This document shows, piece after piece, positions 5,811 to 5,944 of a stretch of DNA of 5,944 nt. The stretch lies in contig CANGSN010000219.1 in assembly GCA_947455805.1 (NCBI GenBank), positions 1 through 5,944 of the forward strand. The letters are read 5' to 3'. The notes under the pieces were generated by a model, which saw nothing but the letters and a program-made list of their open reading frames with translations, made no database searches and was not told the origin of the DNA. Every line of letters begins with the position of its first letter. Within the stretch, counting starts at the first letter, position 1. Made by a program: the position numbers and the translations under genes. This stretch comes from Planctomycetota bacterium. Lineage in GTDB: Bacteria > Planctomycetota > UBA1135 > UBA2386.

Positions 5811-5944
5811 ATTCAGGCCGAGCAGCAGGTCGACGGCGTTCGCCATCCACCAGCCGAACGGGTTGCCGCCCGGAGTCAGCGTCGCGCTCTGCGCGCGGAC
5901 CGTCAGGCCCGAAGCCGACGGCACGTTGGGGATCGACCACGAGG
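5808..5944 (-). CDS. C-terminal end of a probable secreted protein (3' part only)
   Basis: Only the last 44 codons and the TGA are in the window; the gene enters from the right edge. The peptide contains SWSIPNVPSASGLTVRAQS, then TLTPGGNPFGWWMANAVDL and ends LLLGLN. I recall many large secreted or surface proteins of Planctomycetota ending in this way: an IPN-P---G-----QA motif, a short loop, then -SN-V/L---IG at the very end. On that basis this is likely the tail of an exported protein with a shared C-terminal module, possibly a beta-strand-rich repeat or sorting domain. The rest of the protein is unseen, so no enzymatic role can be given. The gene converges with rsmE, and its stop codon is part of the terminator hairpin. 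Confidence 0.65.
   Translation of the reverse strand, partial: SWSIPNVPSASGLTVRAQSATLTPGGNPFGWWMANAVDLLLGLN

Overview
This is a very GC-rich window (my impression is about 70% G+C) from a chromosome with tightly packed genes. The best guess for the source is a member of the Planctomycetota. That rests on the C-terminal tail of the gene entering from the right, which ends in a WWMANAVDLLLGLN-type tail like those I recall from secreted proteins of that phylum. Start codons with little or no Shine-Dalgarno sequence and an FHA-domain membrane protein are compatible with it. The assignment is an inference from recall, not a search result.

From the centre to the left edge, four genes read leftwards on the minus strand and look like one type IV pilus / type II secretion-like inner-membrane assembly operon. 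The order is an FHA-domain membrane protein (4711-2705), a natural PilM-PilN fusion (2607-979), a PilO/GspM-like protein (979-152), and the first 49 codons of another membrane-anchored protein (149 to beyond position 1). The last three are translationally coupled: a TGATG overlap, then a 2-nt gap. The FHA gene is separated from the fusion by 97 bp that holds a perfect 9-bp hairpin.

In standard pilMNOPQ systems PilM (a cytoplasmic actin-like ATPase fold) binds the N-terminal tail of PilN, and PilN and PilO pair in the periplasm. Here PilM and PilN are one chain, an architecture like that of GspL in type II secretion. The PilM half keeps its nucleotide-binding motifs and the linker keeps an INLLP-like peptide. 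The FHA protein could add phosphothreonine sensing to this inner-membrane platform. Its predicted layout is a cytoplasmic FHA domain, one membrane helix, a carbohydrate-binding-like beta-sandwich and a helical C-terminus.

To the right of a 216-bp divergent intergenic region, rsmE (16S rRNA m3U1498 methyltransferase) reads on the plus strand (4928-5641). It converges on the 3' end of a minus-strand gene (5944-5808). The 166 bp between them hold three stem-loops, two of them strong and perfect, which suit termination from both sides. No RNA genes, CRISPR arrays, insertion sequences or integration signs were seen.
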